Assembly: GCF_951805225.1 (NCBI RefSeq)
Contig: NZ_OX638201.1
Location: 62,001-126,000 of the forward strand
Length of the DNA stretch: 64,000 nucleotides
DNA from: an uncultured Flavobacterium sp.
GTDB lineage: Bacteria > Bacteroidota > Bacteroidia > Flavobacteriales > Flavobacteriaceae
Direction of reading: 5' to 3'
In this document: positions 34,731-44,213 of the stretch, in pieces
Numbering within the stretch: position 1 is the stretch's first letter
Layout: every line of letters begins with the position of its first letter
Notes under the pieces: model-generated
What the model was told of the DNA's origin: nothing
Seen by the model: the letters and a program-made list of their open reading frames with translations, nothing else
The model's database searches: none
Translations under genes and position numbers: made by a program

Positions 34731-35816
34731 CTATTTTTTAGTCACTTCAGTAATCTCATCAGCAACGGGATGTGATGTTGTAAAAGTATATCCCATGATT
34801 TTGGCAATCGTTTGTGCAATTTGCTTTTGATACAATTGAGAATCTGTTTTTACTTCGCCTTTTGGAGTGATTTCAGGTCCCATTGCGGCAAACCAAATTT
34901 GTGATGCGCCCGGAACATCAGCACCATGATCTGTCCATTGTTCTTTTTTTTCGTCACCGCGACCGTGATCTACCGTGATTATCAAAGTTGTTTTGTTTTT
35001 ATATTGCGGATCATTTTGAACAAAATCCCAGATTTCTTTAATCCATTTGTCTACTTGATTTGCAGCGTCAAGATACGATCTGTAATGTCCAGCGTGCGCC
35101 CATTCGTCAGTTTCTCCATAAGCGATATAAAGCACTTTTGGCTTTTTGGTTTTCAACTCATTTAAAGCTTGATAATGTGTAAAAACATCCAGACATTCAT
35201 CTTCATGAAAAGGCTTAAACGAATTATTGCGCATTTCATTTAGTAGTTTTTCTGTTTCTGTAGGGTTTTTTCCTCCAACATTATCAAAGGCAGAAATTAC
35301 AGGAAAACCACTTCTTTCCTCGTTTAAAATTCGGTCAAAAGCATCCCACGCACCAAAAGCGGCAACTTTTCCTTTTAGTTTTGATTGTTGGTTTAAAAAC
35401 TCCAAAACATTCACATTCGGATTCGCTTTATAATGATTTGAATTTACGGCAGTATCAACATTTCCGGTCATAATCTCGCTATATCCGGGATAACTAAACC
35501 AATACGGATTCGAAACATCGACTTTATTTCCTAAATCGCGATTGCCATAAATTTGTCCTTTTGTAGCAATTTCTGACCATAAAAAAGGCATGATTTTTTT
35601 GCGTGATTCTTCAGGGTTTGAGCTGGAATATTTTTTCTTGATATAAGAACTATCGTCCTGATTAAATTTTTTATCATTGGCAATAGCCGAATCCATTCCT
35701 TTAAAAATTTCCTGCCATCTAAAACCGTCAGTGGTAATAATGATGATGTTTTCTGTTTTTTGTGCATGAGACAAAAAGCTTGTAAAAGCGAATAGTAGTA
35801 AAATCAGTTTTTTCAT
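34731..35816 (-). CDS. Exported alkaline-phosphatase-superfamily hydrolase
   Basis: A 361-residue periplasmic metalloenzyme of the type I phosphodiesterase/sulfatase superfamily. The signal peptide is MKKLILLLFAFTSFLSHAQ. Metal-site motifs are ITTDGFRWQE (first Asp), a Ser nucleophile in FSYPGYSEIMTG, GETDEWAHAGHYRSYLDAA (Asp and His) and VDHGRGD plus WTDHGAD (Asp/His). It has no CxPxR motif, so it is not an FGE-dependent sulfatase. Substrate unknown, perhaps a phosphodiester. Its signal-peptide DNA is nearly duplicated at the neighbouring gene 35880-36821. Confidence 0.85.
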   Translation of the reverse strand: MKKLILLLFAFTSFLSHAQKTENIIIITTDGFRWQEIFKGMDSAIANDKKFNQDDSSYIKKKYSSSNPEESRKKIMPFLWSEIATKGQIYGNRDLGNKVDVSNPYWFSYPGYSEIMTGNVDTAVNSNHYKANPNVNVLEFLNQQSKLKGKVAAFGAWDAFDRILNEERSGFPVISAFDNVGGKNPTETEKLLNEMRNNSFKPFHEDECLDVFTHYQALNELKTKKPKVLYIAYGETDEWAHAGHYRSYLDAANQVDKWIKEIWDFVQNDPQYKNKTTLIITVDHGRGDEKKEQWTDHGADVPGASQIWFAAMGPEITPKGEVKTDSQLYQKQIAQTIAKIMGYTFTTSHPVADEITEVTKK

Positions 35817-35879
35817 TTTATTAGTTTCAAAAGTTGAGACAAAAGAGCTTAAGTTTTATTAATAAATATTGAGATTTTT

Positions 35880-36821
35880 TTATTCTACGTCATTAACCGA
35901 ATTTACTTTAAAAAGTAATCGAATTTTAATAGGATCTTTTTTTGAATTTGGATAAATCTCACTGTTAACTCTTTGTTCAAAGACTTTCATAATGTCTAAA
36001 TCCAAATCATCTTTAACAGCATAATTTATTTCGTTTTTCTTCTTTTTCAGCTCAAATTCAACCATTATTTTTCCTGATTTCTTTGAGTCTTTAAATAATT
36101 CTTCAAATATTTGAGTTGTTTTTTTTAGGATTAATTCGATATCTTCAAACGAAGTGTTTGCTTTTAATTCTTCGTCAGAACTTAAAAAGGCGATTCTTTC
36201 CAAAGCGGTATCTTTTTCTCCTTTAGAAACAGAGTCAGTTTCTGTTCCGTTTTGATTTTGTTTATAAGCAACTTGATTTGTCTTATTTTGTTTTGGAGCT
36301 TCATCTAGCCACAATAATTTTAAATCTTTTTTTAGCAGATTTAAAATATAATTATGCTCGTTAGTTTCGATAATCAATAAAGGCTCTTCAATGTCAAATG
36401 ATATTACAGACCAATAATATTCTAACTCTTTTTCGTTGGCTTTTCTAATAATGTAGTCCTTTGAAACTTCATTTTTAAATTCATCCCATATTATTTTAGA
36501 ATCAGCCATATCCTGACTCATTTTGCCATCTAATATTGCATTATCTACATGAAATTCAACTTTTCTTCCGTCTAAATTTTGTATTTTGGTATTGTCTTTA
36601 AATCTTTTCCAGAGTTCAGGACCAATGATAAGATTGTTTTGTACTATTTTGTAATCGTTGTTAGAAGATAAATTGTCACTTATTAGTTTTTTAGCCTTTT
36701 CAATTACCTTAGCATCAGCATATTTATAAACTACTCCTTTAGGAATTGTTATAGTCTCACTTTTTTGAGAATGAGATAAAAAGCTTGTAAAAACGAATAG
36801 AAGTAGCGCTAGTTTTTTCAT
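35880..36821 (-). CDS. Exported hypothetical protein
   Basis: A 313-residue protein whose signal peptide (MKKLALLLFVFTSFLSHSQ) is almost the same as that of the phosphatase gene just downstream, at both protein and DNA level. The mature part is Lys/Glu-rich alpha/beta and has a short linker of low complexity (NQNGTETDSVSKGEKDTALE). No family recognised. It is preceded by a small cytoplasmic gene that stops right at its start. Confidence 0.7.
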   Translation of the reverse strand: MKKLALLLFVFTSFLSHSQKSETITIPKGVVYKYADAKVIEKAKKLISDNLSSNNDYKIVQNNLIIGPELWKRFKDNTKIQNLDGRKVEFHVDNAILDGKMSQDMADSKIIWDEFKNEVSKDYIIRKANEKELEYYWSVISFDIEEPLLIIETNEHNYILNLLKKDLKLLWLDEAPKQNKTNQVAYKQNQNGTETDSVSKGEKDTALERIAFLSSDEELKANTSFEDIELILKKTTQIFEELFKDSKKSGKIMVEFELKKKKNEINYAVKDDLDLDIMKVFEQRVNSEIYPNSKKDPIKIRLLFKVNSVNDVE

Positions 36822-37124
36822 TTAATGATTTGATGTCTTAATAATATTAATACTGAATTGGCCAGATTTAGTTCTTAAACTTAAAAACCAAATATTTTTT
36901 AATCCTTTTAATGGGATAGGAGAATTATCATTAATATTAATTTGTTGCTTTAAATCTTCAAGTGTTTTTAAACCTAAATATTTAATTTCTTCTTTTTCAT
37001 TATTTATTCTTTCAAACCATTTTAGAATTGAAGTTTCAATATTAATAGCACTAACTTGTGTACAGTAAGTTCCTCCTCTGAATTCTGCGATATATGTAAA
37101 AATATAAGTTTCCGACAAATTCAT
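36822..37124 (-). CDS. Small hypothetical protein
   Basis: A 100-residue cytoplasmic protein (MNLSETYIFTYIAEFRGGTY) that looks alpha/beta. I place the start at ATG 37124; the frame is open to 37163 but the extra residues are an unlikely AT-rich leader. Its stop directly abuts the ATG of the exported protein gene at 36821, so the two are coupled. No family recognised. Confidence 0.6.
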   Translation of the reverse strand: MNLSETYIFTYIAEFRGGTYCTQVSAINIETSILKWFERINNEKEEIKYLGLKTLEDLKQQININDNSPIPLKGLKNIWFLSLRTKSGQFSINIIKTSNH

Positions 37125-37214
37125 AAGTTTGAATTTTGTTTCAAAACTACTTAATTTAATCAATCAATCTTTACGTGATAACGTAATGTAACTATAAGTT
37201 AATAGAAGATAAAA

Positions 37215-38546
37215 TTACAAAATCCCTCTGGCCTTAATCTCCAGATATTTATTAATAGTATCCAAAGTCAGGTTTTCAGGTTGAGTAAGAACCGAGTAAA
37301 TTCCGTATTTCTTGAGTTCGTTGGCAATAAGTTTTTTCTCAAACATGAATTTTTCAGCAATTACCTTATCGTATATTTCCTGAATCGTATTTGTTTTTTT
37401 GTTAATCAGTTCATTCAATTCCGTATTACTAAAGAAAACAACAACTAATAAATGGTTTTTTGCAATTCCTTTTAAATAAGGTAATTGTCTGTTTAAACCG
37501 TCCATTGTTTCAAAATTAGTATATAAAATAATCAAACTTCGCTGATTGATGTTTTTCTTAATATCAACATATAATCGACTATAATCACTTTCGAAAAAGT
37601 CAGTTTTGATGTTGTATAAAGTTTCCAGAATTTTCTGCATTTGCGAAGATCTTTTCTCTGCAAAAACTCTGTTTTCTACTTTTTTAGAGAAAGCAAAAAT
37701 TCCCGCTTTGTCTTGTTTTTTCAGAATAACATTTGACAAAACCAAAGTTGAATTTATAGCATAATCCAATAAACTCAATCCGTCAAAAGGCATTTGCATC
37801 ACGCGGCCTTTGTCAATTGCCATGTAAACCGATTGAGATTTTTCGTCCTGAAATTGGTTTACCATCAACGAATTTTTCTTCGCCGTAGCTTTCCAGTTTA
37901 GCGTTCTAAGATCGTCGCCCTGAACATATTCTTTAATTTGTTCAAATTCCATGGTATGACCAATTCGGCGTATTTTTTTGATTCCGTATTGATGCAAATT
38001 ATTCGAAAAAGCCAATAAATCATATTTCCTTAATTGAATAAAAGAAGGATATGTTGGCACCATTTGATCTTTATCGAAAATAAATCTTCTAGAAATCAGT
38101 TTTAAAGGCGAAGAAACGTAAAGGTTCAAATTTCCAAAATAATATTCGCCACGTTCTGTTGGACGCAAATCATAACCGATTTCTTTTTCGGCAGAAGCTT
38201 TAATTTTCTTTATAATTTTAAAATCACGAACTTGAAACTGAAATGGGATTTCGTCAATAATCTTTACTGAAATAGTAAACGTATAATGGTTTTTGATACT
38301 AACACTTATCGGATTCAAATCGCCATTTGAAAGTTTTTCGGGCGTATTTCGAGTTGCCTCAATTCCTGTTTTTGCAAAATATAAAAGCAAAATATCAAGT
38401 CCCAGAAATGTGATTAAAATTAGAACCACAAACCAAACGGCATTATATAAATTCGGAAAAATAAAAGCACAAACAAACATTCCAATAATGCTCAAAAGCA
38501 CATAGAAAAAGAAGTTGTTTAGGTATAGACTTTTTATAAATTTCAA
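37215..38546 (-). CDS. DUF58 domain protein
   Basis: A 443-residue membrane-associated protein. Two transmembrane segments near the N-terminus (about residues 12-55) are followed by a beta-rich region and the DUF58 core with GDDLRTLNWKATAKKNSLMV (about 210-229). A VWA-like fold follows, with YMAIDKGRVM in place of the metal-site strand DxSxS. DUF58 proteins are almost always partners of MoxR ATPases, as here. Last gene of the leftward MoxR cluster. Confidence 0.9.
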   Translation of the reverse strand: MKFIKSLYLNNFFFYVLLSIIGMFVCAFIFPNLYNAVWFVVLILITFLGLDILLLYFAKTGIEATRNTPEKLSNGDLNPISVSIKNHYTFTISVKIIDEIPFQFQVRDFKIIKKIKASAEKEIGYDLRPTERGEYYFGNLNLYVSSPLKLISRRFIFDKDQMVPTYPSFIQLRKYDLLAFSNNLHQYGIKKIRRIGHTMEFEQIKEYVQGDDLRTLNWKATAKKNSLMVNQFQDEKSQSVYMAIDKGRVMQMPFDGLSLLDYAINSTLVLSNVILKKQDKAGIFAFSKKVENRVFAEKRSSQMQKILETLYNIKTDFFESDYSRLYVDIKKNINQRSLIILYTNFETMDGLNRQLPYLKGIAKNHLLVVVFFSNTELNELINKKTNTIQEIYDKVIAEKFMFEKKLIANELKKYGIYSVLTQPENLTLDTINKYLEIKARGIL

Positions 38547-38627
38547 TTTAGAGTATATTTTAAAGTTTTATAATACTTATATTTTAGTCAGACTATTGTA
38601 ATCAAAGCCTTCTAAATAAGCTATTTT

Positions 38628-39191
38628 CTAGATTCCATTTTCTTTAACTGCTTTTACTTTATAAACAGGACTTTCTTTCCATGCAGTCCATATCCAGTTG
38701 AAGCTTGCTTTATTATTGGTGATTTTTAAGTTGTTTAGCTTCATTGTTTTCCAATATTCTTCCGGATTATCCTGACAATTACACCACATGTCTGCGTCAT
38801 TTCCGTAAGGTGGTAGATCACCAACAAGCCATTCCATCTTTTTAGTTTTAAGATTATCACCAATCTTTAGCCCAATTTTATTATAATTATCGATAAATTC
38901 CGGAGTAAAAAAGTTTGACTTTTTAAGTTCCTCCAGTTTTTTATTATGTGCTTTTAAATTTAAGCCGATATATTTATCTCCTTTTTTATTTTCTACAACA
39001 TCAAAGTCATTTTTAACAGTTTTAGTTTCAATCCATTCATACGTTTTTCTTATTAATGTTTCAAGCTGTTGTTTATCACTTAAAAAATAAATTGACGTAT
39101 TTCTGTTATGCGATGGTTTGACATCTTCTGATTTAAAACTTACCAGAGAGACGAACACAAGAAAAAGAAAAATTAATTTAGAAAATTTCAT
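38628..39191 (-). CDS. Exported hypothetical protein within the MoxR cluster
   Basis: A 187-residue exported protein (signal peptide about 1-19, LIFLFLVFVSLVSF). It has a CNCQDNPEEYW motif with two close cysteines. The layout, a helical N-terminal half and a short beta tail (SFNWIWTAWKESPVYKVKAV), resembles the DUF3828-like group, but this is tentative. It interrupts moxR and the DUF58 gene, which are usually adjacent in this locus type, so it may be a late insertion. Confidence 0.65.
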   Translation of the reverse strand: MKFSKLIFLFLVFVSLVSFKSEDVKPSHNRNTSIYFLSDKQQLETLIRKTYEWIETKTVKNDFDVVENKKGDKYIGLNLKAHNKKLEELKKSNFFTPEFIDNYNKIGLKIGDNLKTKKMEWLVGDLPPYGNDADMWCNCQDNPEEYWKTMKLNNLKITNNKASFNWIWTAWKESPVYKVKAVKENGI

Positions 39192-39246
39192 TTATAAAAG
39201 GTTTAATAAAGCTTTAAAACTAAAAACTGAGATTAAAAACAGTAAA

Positions 39247-40260
39247 CTATCTAGGAATCTCTACTGTTTCAATAATTTGTTTAATGATTTCCGGGCTTGT
39301 AATTCCTTCCATTTCACGTTCAGGAGTTACAATAACACGGTGTTGTAAAACCGGAATTGCAGCTTCTTTAATATCTTCCGGCGTAACAAAATCACGTCCG
39401 CGAATGGCAGCGAAACCTTTTGCCGCATTCAAAATTGCAATCGAAGCACGAGGCGAAGCACCTAAATACAAAAAGGCATTTTCGCGCGTGTTTACTACAA
39501 TTCTTGCAATGTATTCTAGTAAGTTTTGTTCAACTCTAATTTGTTTTACTAAAGCTTGATATTCTTTTATTTCTGTTGCAGAAAGTACAGCTTTTATAGC
39601 TTCTAATTTTCCGTGATCTTGCAATAAATGCTCTCTTTGGATAATCAGAATCTCCTCGTTTAATTTTGGATAATCAATCGTGATTTTGAATAAAAAACGG
39701 TCTAATTGTGCTTCCGGCAAACGATACGTTCCTTCTTGCTCAATTGGATTTTGAGTTGCAATAACCAAAAAAGGAGTTTCAAGCTGATAAGCCGAACCGT
39801 CAATTGTAATCTGACGTTCTTCCATAACTTCAAAAAGTGCCGCTTGAGTTTTGGCAGGAGCACGGTTGATCTCGTCAATCAAAATTAAATTCGAAAAAAT
39901 TGGTCCTTGTTTAAACTGAAATTCAGAAGTTTTAAGATTAAAAATAGAAGTTCCTAAAATATCTGACGGCATCAAATCCGGCGTAAACTGAATTCGGCTA
40001 AAGCCAATATTCAACGTTTTAGACAATAGTTTAGCCGTAATCGTTTTGGCAACTCCAGGAACACCTTCAAGTAAAACGTGTCCGTTTGAAAGTATCGCAA
40101 CCAAAAGCTGATCGATCATTTTATGTTGTCCAACAATTACAGTTTCAAGCTCTTTTTTGATGCTGTTAACGTGATCTAAAAGCGGGCTTAAATTTATTCT
40201 GGTTTCAAAATTCACATTTTCATTCGTGATTTCGGTTTCTGGTGTATTGATATCGTCCAT
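39247..40260 (-). CDS. MoxR-family AAA+ ATPase
   Basis: MoxR ATPases act as chaperones for partner VWA/DUF58 proteins. The 337-residue protein has Walker A GVPGVAKT, the sensor/Walker B region NLILIDEINRAPAKTQAALF, ATQNPIEQEGTYRLPEAQLD (sensor I) and the MoxR lid domain at the C-terminus (YLGASPRASIAILNAAKGFA). Length is normal. It lies in the order DUF4350, MoxR, hypothetical, DUF58 on the minus strand. Confidence 0.95.
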   Translation of the reverse strand: MDDINTPETEITNENVNFETRINLSPLLDHVNSIKKELETVIVGQHKMIDQLLVAILSNGHVLLEGVPGVAKTITAKLLSKTLNIGFSRIQFTPDLMPSDILGTSIFNLKTSEFQFKQGPIFSNLILIDEINRAPAKTQAALFEVMEERQITIDGSAYQLETPFLVIATQNPIEQEGTYRLPEAQLDRFLFKITIDYPKLNEEILIIQREHLLQDHGKLEAIKAVLSATEIKEYQALVKQIRVEQNLLEYIARIVVNTRENAFLYLGASPRASIAILNAAKGFAAIRGRDFVTPEDIKEAAIPVLQHRVIVTPEREMEGITSPEIIKQIIETVEIPR

Positions 40261-40313
40261 ATTGGTATGTTTTCTTTAGTTGCTTATTTTAATCTGTGGA
40301 AAATGTTTTTATA

Positions 40314-41522
40314 TTAATTTAAAACCTTTTCTATTGCGTTATTAATTCTGATTAAATCTTCTTCGAGACTTCCGTGATAACTCTTTCTGTGTTCGTTGAT
40401 TAAGAATACAAGTTCCCGAATATCAGCTTCATCTTTGCCTGTTTTTAAATGCAATTTTTTGATAAAATCGTCATCTAGTTTTGTTGTGTCCAGTAAATAT
40501 TCATTTCGGATTCGTTCCAGAAAATAAATGATTTTTTTATCAATAATATTCTCGTGATCGCCTTCCTGATAATATAAATTACCGATGGTTTTTGTAAAAT
40601 CAATCGTTAAATTCGGCAAAGGTTTCAGAATTGGAACGATGCGTTGTTTTCGTTTTGCATTAAAAATTATAAAAATCAATATTCCGATTAAGGATAAATA
40701 CCAAGCCCATTTTAAAGCTGGCTGACTAAAAATATAACGCAAAGGCGATTGCGAAATTTTCTCATCGTTTATTCCTTTTGTATACCAGAAAACGTCACCT
40801 TTTGGTAAATAAGAAAGTACATTTTCTGCATATTGATAATGATCTTTTTTCAATAAATGAAAATTACTAAATGCCGCTGGCTGCGTATGTAAATAAAAAT
40901 AGCCGCTTTTGTACGCTACTTTTATAAAATTAATATGCTTCTGCTTTGGTATATAACTTTGATAACCTAAAACAGTAGTATTTAAAGTATCAATTTTTGA
41001 AAAATAATCATCACCAACTCCTTCTTTTAAATGATAGGTTTTGGAACTTACTTTTTTATTGGCAAGCCAAGTCGAGTTACTATCCGGAAGTCCGAAATTT
41101 ACATTGGTTCTTAGTTTTAAACTGTCTAAAATTGCACTTGGAAACTCTCTCATACTCAAAAAAGCATTGTTTCCGTGAGATACAAAATAGAAAATTTCGG
41201 TCATAGACTGATTATCAATATTGTTTGCTTCTGATATGTTTAAAAATGTACCTTTTATAGAATAATTTTCGACCAAAGTATCTTCAACATATTTAGAATC
41301 CAAAAACTCATATGGAGTTTGGGTTACTATTTTTTCTAATTTCTGAGGCTTTAAAAAGCCATGGATTTCTTTGTCAAAAACATATAATCCAAGCGGAATT
41401 TTGTCATTGACAGAATAGGTTGGACTCCAATTGATAGGTTTTGGCTGATCGCGATCTGCTACTAAAATTAATGCTAAAACAAAAACCAGAATAGCGATGT
41501 AAATTTTGATATTTTTATCCAT
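40314..41522 (-). CDS. DUF4350 membrane protein
   Basis: A 402-residue inner-membrane protein with an N-terminal transmembrane helix (IYIAILVFVLALILVAD, about 7-23), a periplasmic DUF4350 domain (about 30-265) and a second membrane helix at about 270-290 (WAWYLSLIGILIFIIFNA). A cytoplasmic C-terminal helical domain follows (about 300-400). Its start overlaps the DUF4129 stop by 8 nt, so the two are coupled. Part of the MoxR-linked cluster; role unknown. Confidence 0.85.
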   Translation of the reverse strand: MDKNIKIYIAILVFVLALILVADRDQPKPINWSPTYSVNDKIPLGLYVFDKEIHGFLKPQKLEKIVTQTPYEFLDSKYVEDTLVENYSIKGTFLNISEANNIDNQSMTEIFYFVSHGNNAFLSMREFPSAILDSLKLRTNVNFGLPDSNSTWLANKKVSSKTYHLKEGVGDDYFSKIDTLNTTVLGYQSYIPKQKHINFIKVAYKSGYFYLHTQPAAFSNFHLLKKDHYQYAENVLSYLPKGDVFWYTKGINDEKISQSPLRYIFSQPALKWAWYLSLIGILIFIIFNAKRKQRIVPILKPLPNLTIDFTKTIGNLYYQEGDHENIIDKKIIYFLERIRNEYLLDTTKLDDDFIKKLHLKTGKDEADIRELVFLINEHRKSYHGSLEEDLIRINNAIEKVLN

Positions 41523-42300
41523 TGCTAAAGGTTTTTAAAGCTTTCTTAAATCTGTTTTCTGCTTTATCGAATGAAATTTCGTCAATTTGAAATTCTCCGT
41601 ACCAAATATAATTATACAAGTAAGACAAATAAGTAAATTCTTCTTTGTGCACAGGCCTTTGAAGCTCGTATAAATAATCGGAATTTGTTTTTTCGATATC
41701 CCATTCTATATAATGATTCTGCGCCATAACTTTTAAAAGCCATAGATAATAATACCGAATTGCGATTCTTTTTTCGCCGGAATTAATGCTTTCTTTTATC
41801 AATTTTTCAAAATCTAAAAGATGTATGTTTTTTTCGATATCAGTATAATAGATCGTCTTTTTTTGTGCGTTTTTACCAAAAATCCATTGTCCTTCTTTAT
41901 TAATCAAAGCTTTTGCAATAAGATAAATCACAGTTATAATTACTAAAACTGCAATGATTCTCAATAGAATTGAAACAAATTTGATAGAACTTGCTGTGTT
42001 TTCAAAACTAAATATTCTTCTAAAAACGCTTGCAAGCCAATCTTTAAAACGATCCCAGGCATTTTTTTCGGGCGTTTTATATTCATAGACAAAATCTGAA
42101 TCTTTGTATTTCTTTTTGAAGTTTTTATTAAAAGTTTTGGCTTCAATTGTACTCGAATCAACTTGAATGTCTTTTTCTGTATATTTTATTGAAGCAATTT
42201 TTGGAGGTTCGGCTGTAGCCAAAGAATCCTGAGCATGCGAGATACCAGAGAAAAAAAGAAAAGATAAAAGGATTAAAAGTCTATTCATTATCGGTTCCAA
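41515..42300 (-). CDS. DUF4129 membrane protein
   Basis: A 261-residue exported/membrane protein. The signal peptide covers about 1-23. One membrane helix at about 110-130 (LRIIAVLVIITVIYLIAKAL) is followed by a cytoplasmic DUF4129 domain (IRYYYLWLLKVMAQNHYIEW, about 174-193, and YLYELQRPVHKEEFTYLSYL) at the C-terminus. It overlaps the upstream gene by 20 nt and the downstream one by 8 nt. Such DUF4129 proteins accompany MoxR/DUF58 systems. Confidence 0.85.
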   Translation of the reverse strand: MEPIMNRLLILLSFLFFSGISHAQDSLATAEPPKIASIKYTEKDIQVDSSTIEAKTFNKNFKKKYKDSDFVYEYKTPEKNAWDRFKDWLASVFRRIFSFENTASSIKFVSILLRIIAVLVIITVIYLIAKALINKEGQWIFGKNAQKKTIYYTDIEKNIHLLDFEKLIKESINSGEKRIAIRYYYLWLLKVMAQNHYIEWDIEKTNSDYLYELQRPVHKEEFTYLSYLYNYIWYGEFQIDEISFDKAENRFKKALKTFSNG

Positions 42301-43228
42301 TTAATTCAATTTCCTGAGTAAACGTTTTATCTTTTGCTCCTAAACTATAATAGATAATTCCCTGATTTATCATAATCACGTTGTTAAAAATATTACCCAA
42401 TGTAAGTAATAAAACAAAGATTAATGAAATGAAAACAAACAGAATTGGAGAACCTTCAAATGGTTGTACATCGAAGTTCGAATTTCCAATTGCTGTTGCA
42501 AAAAAGAAAAATATTCCAATAAAATAGAAGAACATTGTGATAGATCCTTGTATCATTTGAATCATTATCAATACTAAAAATGTTGCACCGATTGTTGACC
42601 AAAAATCTTCTTTCATTAAAAAATAAGCATGATTTAGAGACTGAAAAAAGCTTTTTTCTTCTGATAAATAAGTATAAAAACTAATATTCAACCACGTAAA
42701 TAATGTAGGTATTGCAATTAACAAAAGCGGAAAACCAATTAAAACAAAACAAAGTAGGAATAGTAAAATTATAACCACAATCAAAACAGGAACAACAAGT
42801 AAAATGAGTCCAATTGAGAATTTTATTATTTTCCAAAGACTTTTTCTGAAGGTTTTTAAAACATCATCAGTTGTGAAATCGTTAGTGTTTTTTTGCGCGA
42901 TTAATTTTAGATACAAAATTGGATAAGAAGAATTGAATAGCGATAAAAGTAATATTACAACAAAAAAGAGCACTATAAAACCAATAAAAACGGTATAATT
43001 ATCATTGAAATAATGCAGAAAATTTGATTCAAATTGTCCTGAATTATTTTCTAATACAACTGAAAAATTAATTTTCAAAAACCAATAAACCAATGCTGCT
43101 ACTATAATTAAGAAAGCTCCATTCATGATGAAGAAAATCTTAAAAAAGTGTTTTCCAAAGTTTTTAAAAAATGTAAAAGTGTCTATTATATAGTCGCCTA
43201 ATTGTCTTTTTTTGAAAAGTTCAAACAT
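42281..43228 (-). CDS. Polytopic membrane protein of the MoxR cluster
   Basis: A 315-residue protein with about six transmembrane segments (for example IMNGAFLIIVAALVYWFL, YTVFIGFIVLFFVVILLLSL, IGLILLVVPVLIVVIILLFL, TIGATFLVLIMIQMIQGSIT). I recognise no named family with confidence. It overlaps the SpoIIM-like gene by 1 nt and the DUF4129 gene by 20 nt, so it belongs to the same operon. In this locus type such a protein is often present. Confidence 0.78.
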   Translation of the reverse strand: MFELFKKRQLGDYIIDTFTFFKNFGKHFFKIFFIMNGAFLIIVAALVYWFLKINFSVVLENNSGQFESNFLHYFNDNYTVFIGFIVLFFVVILLLSLFNSSYPILYLKLIAQKNTNDFTTDDVLKTFRKSLWKIIKFSIGLILLVVPVLIVVIILLFLLCFVLIGFPLLLIAIPTLFTWLNISFYTYLSEEKSFFQSLNHAYFLMKEDFWSTIGATFLVLIMIQMIQGSITMFFYFIGIFFFFATAIGNSNFDVQPFEGSPILFVFISLIFVLLLTLGNIFNNVIMINQGIIYYSLGAKDKTFTQEIELIGTDNE

Positions 43229-44193
43229 TATAATGAAGTTGTTTTTTTGTGAACAATAAAGGGATAAACCAGATAATAAAATGAAATGATTCCCAGCGTA
43301 AATAAAATGATAAATGAGCTTAACCAGTTTGGCATATCAATCGAATAACGCGTGATAAAACCTTCGAGAAAACCTGCGCTAATCGTAAAAGGAAAAGTAC
43401 TCAGGAATATTTTGAAACTGTTTTTGAAACCAATTTTAAAAGAATTCATTCTCGAAAAAGTTTTAGGAAACAATATCGAAGCGCCAAGAATAAATCCTGC
43501 CGTAGTTTCGATTACAATCGCAAAAATTTCCATAGAACCGTGAATCCAGATTCCGCGAACGCTTTTCCAGAAAACTCCTTGTTCATAAAAAAAGTACTGA
43601 AAAGATCCCAGCATAATTGAGTTTTGCAGAAATATCCAAAAAGTTCCTATTCCGCCCATAATGCCATAAAAATAACATTGAGCACCAACTTTTAGATTAT
43701 TGAAAGTGATACCAATAAAACTTCCCCAATTGGTTCCGGAACCGTAAACAGCCATTGGATTACCTTTTTTGATGTTTTCCAAAGTCATATTTACATATGA
43801 ATCTCCCAAAATCAAGCGAACAAAATTAGGATCGTATTTTGCCGAAACAACACCGATTGCTACAGTCGCAAAAAACAATATAAAAGCATACATCAAATAT
43901 CTTTTGTATTCGTAAACGAGCAAAGGAACTTCTGTTTTAAAGAATTCCAGGAATCTGTTTTTTTCTGTTCGTTTCGTTTTGTATATCTTCTGATAAATCT
44001 GCGATGCCAAGTGATTTAAGTAAATAACCGTTTTACTTTTGGGATAATAAGTTTGGGCATACGACAAATCATTCATCAATTGAATGTACAAATTAGCTAA
44101 CTCATCAGGATTTTTTTTAGCTTTACCAAAAATAGCTAGTTCAAATTCCAGCCATTTTTCTTTATTTTGTTTTATGAAGGCGACTTCTCTCAT
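43228..44193 (-). CDS. SpoIIM-like membrane protein
   Basis: A 321-residue inner-membrane protein of the stage II sporulation protein M family, which is found in many non-sporulating bacteria. After a helical N-terminus (residues 1-100) come several membrane segments with motifs FGIMGGIGTFWIFLQNS (approximate) and RGIWIHGSMEIFAIVIETTA, and a C-terminal hydrophobic end. It is the first gene of the leftward operon. Its start codon lies only 20 nt from the start of the divergent RDD gene. Confidence 0.85.
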   Translation of the reverse strand: MREVAFIKQNKEKWLEFELAIFGKAKKNPDELANLYIQLMNDLSYAQTYYPKSKTVIYLNHLASQIYQKIYKTKRTEKNRFLEFFKTEVPLLVYEYKRYLMYAFILFFATVAIGVVSAKYDPNFVRLILGDSYVNMTLENIKKGNPMAVYGSGTNWGSFIGITFNNLKVGAQCYFYGIMGGIGTFWIFLQNSIMLGSFQYFFYEQGVFWKSVRGIWIHGSMEIFAIVIETTAGFILGASILFPKTFSRMNSFKIGFKNSFKIFLSTFPFTISAGFLEGFITRYSIDMPNWLSSFIILFTLGIISFYYLVYPFIVHKKTTSL

Positions 44194-44213
44194 TGTAGGC
44201 TAAAATATAAAAT

